From assembly GCA_016742255.1 (NCBI GenBank), contig JACVCB010000005.1:62001-126000 (forward strand): a stretch of 64,000 bases of DNA. The letters run 5' to 3'. This DNA is from Leptospira sp. (GTDB lineage: Bacteria > Spirochaetota > Leptospiria > Leptospirales > Leptospiraceae). Below the pieces are notes generated by a model. It did not search any database and was not told the DNA's origin. It saw only the letters and a program-made list of their open reading frames with translations. The translations under genes were made by a program, and so were the position numbers. Positions 63,591-64,000 of this stretch are shown one piece after another. Position 1 is the stretch's first letter. Each line of letters starts with the position of its first letter.

Positions 63591-63797
63591 TCATTCAAAG
63601 TATAATTTCATTCGAGAAAGGTTTTCTAGTATGGCTTTAAAAGCACGATCACGTTCTTCTTTGCCTGGGAAAGGGAGGGACTTTACATTGTTTAAGTCTT
63701 GGTAAATGATTTCGATCGAAGGTTGGTTTGGATTTTTTTTGATCGATGCAACATAGTCCAAATTGATCACTTCCGATTCGCCAAGTTTTAACCACAT
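63591..63797 (-). CDS. Small hypothetical protein
   Basis: From ATG 63797 (GAGGAG, 7 bases upstream) the 68-residue product starts MWLKLGESEVINLDYVASI and ends with a helix (RAFKAILENLSRMKLYF). It looks like a compact alpha/beta fold of the kind seen in small PH-like bacterial proteins (strand-rich, with a final helix), but I cannot name it. It starts the nucleotidyltransferase pair. The frame is open to 63812. Confidence 0.7.
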   Translation of the reverse strand: MWLKLGESEVINLDYVASIKKNPNQPSIEIIYQDLNNVKSLPFPGKEERDRAFKAILENLSRMKLYFE

Positions 63798-63880
63798 AAA
63801 ATTTCTCCTCAAAGCCTAACGGTGGCTTTCCATTTGCCTAATCTTTTTTTCTAAAAAATCTCCCCTTTCAGAAAAATCGA

Positions 63881-64000
63881 CTAGTACACTTCCAAGGAAC
63901 CAAGGATCAATTGATGAAAGGATTTTGCCAATTCTTTGGGTGAATCTGTTTTTTTTGTGGAAGATTCAAAGACGAGTAAAAAACCATTGTGGATTCCTTC
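63881..64000 (-). CDS. C-terminal end of a gene running off the window
   Basis: A minus-strand frame enters at the window edge (codon GAA at 64000-63998) and ends with TAG at 63881-63883, giving 39 residues: a start EGIHNGFLLVFESSTKK and an end FHQLILGSLEVY. The composition looks like a real protein C terminus, and it lies about 80 bases upstream of the small gene at 63797 in the same direction. Nothing more can be said about the product. Confidence 0.5.
   Translation of the reverse strand, partial: EGIHNGFLLVFESSTKKTDSPKELAKSFHQLILGSLEVY

Noticed and set aside
1..64000. tRNA, rRNA and insertion-sequence genes
   Set aside because: I saw no cloverleaf, ribosomal RNA motif or transposase reading in the window.

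Overview
The window looks like a piece of a Leptospira chromosome (Spirochaetota), more probably from the saprophytic side of the genus. This rests on the AT-rich, densely packed coding, the spirochaetal lipoboxes, DUF1574-type SGNH proteins next to MBOAT acyltransferases, and many small lipoproteins of a Leptospira style. It is a family-level reading, not a database match. I saw no tRNA, rRNA, CRISPR array, transposase or prophage.

Layout. 0-2.5 kb: a small soluble protein, a secreted-protein gene broken by a one-base frameshift, and a gene-poor stretch carrying a cluster of 16-bp palindromes of the form TGCC-N8-GGCA (five exact copies and one near copy). 2.5-11.7 kb: a zinc-ribbon protein, an MBOAT/SGNH acylation pair, asd, a large unknown protein, pyk and an Omp85-like barrel. 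11.7-13.7 kb: an exported beta carbonic anhydrase, an SbtA-type bicarbonate transporter and a PII-like SbtB, apparently one inorganic-carbon operon. 14-23.5 kb: pirin behind a perfect 18-bp palindrome, then a tight six-gene run of membrane chemoreceptor, caspase-fold protein with His-Cys dyad and EF-hand-like loop, three paralogous Kelch-type lipoproteins and an unknown protein with an HxxxH motif. 23.5-30.7 kb: a seven-gene minus-strand surface-glycan operon (GT87, GT4, small membrane protein, GT-C-like protein, MBOAT, SGNH, MazG).

30.8-46.3 kb is mostly housekeeping: queA, a beta-barrel protein and FlgO-like lipoprotein, aconitase with a J-domain protein and methyltransferase, PnuC, an ArsR/AHSA1/YdeI/DoxX operon with a likely operator, CutA, an envelope-stress-like set under an OmpR-type regulator, EpmA and a ZIP transporter. 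46.3-55 kb is a lipoprotein-rich zone with much gene decay: an SH3-domain remnant with two in-frame stops, a second stop-ridden remnant, a C39-peptidase-like fragment, tandem ankyrin lipoproteins (one frameshifted) and an M23-like fragment. An alginate-export-type porin lies inside it. 55-64 kb holds a lipid-modification cluster (MDR, SDR, DUF1295, CFA-like methyltransferase), a DEAD-box helicase, a GAF hybrid kinase, an exported MsrB, a nucleotidyltransferase and the 3' end of a further gene.

The strongest candidates for an undescribed system are the receptor-caspase-Kelch lipoprotein operon and the TGCC-N8-GGCA palindrome cluster. The carbonic anhydrase/SbtA/SbtB operon in a presumed heterotroph comes next.
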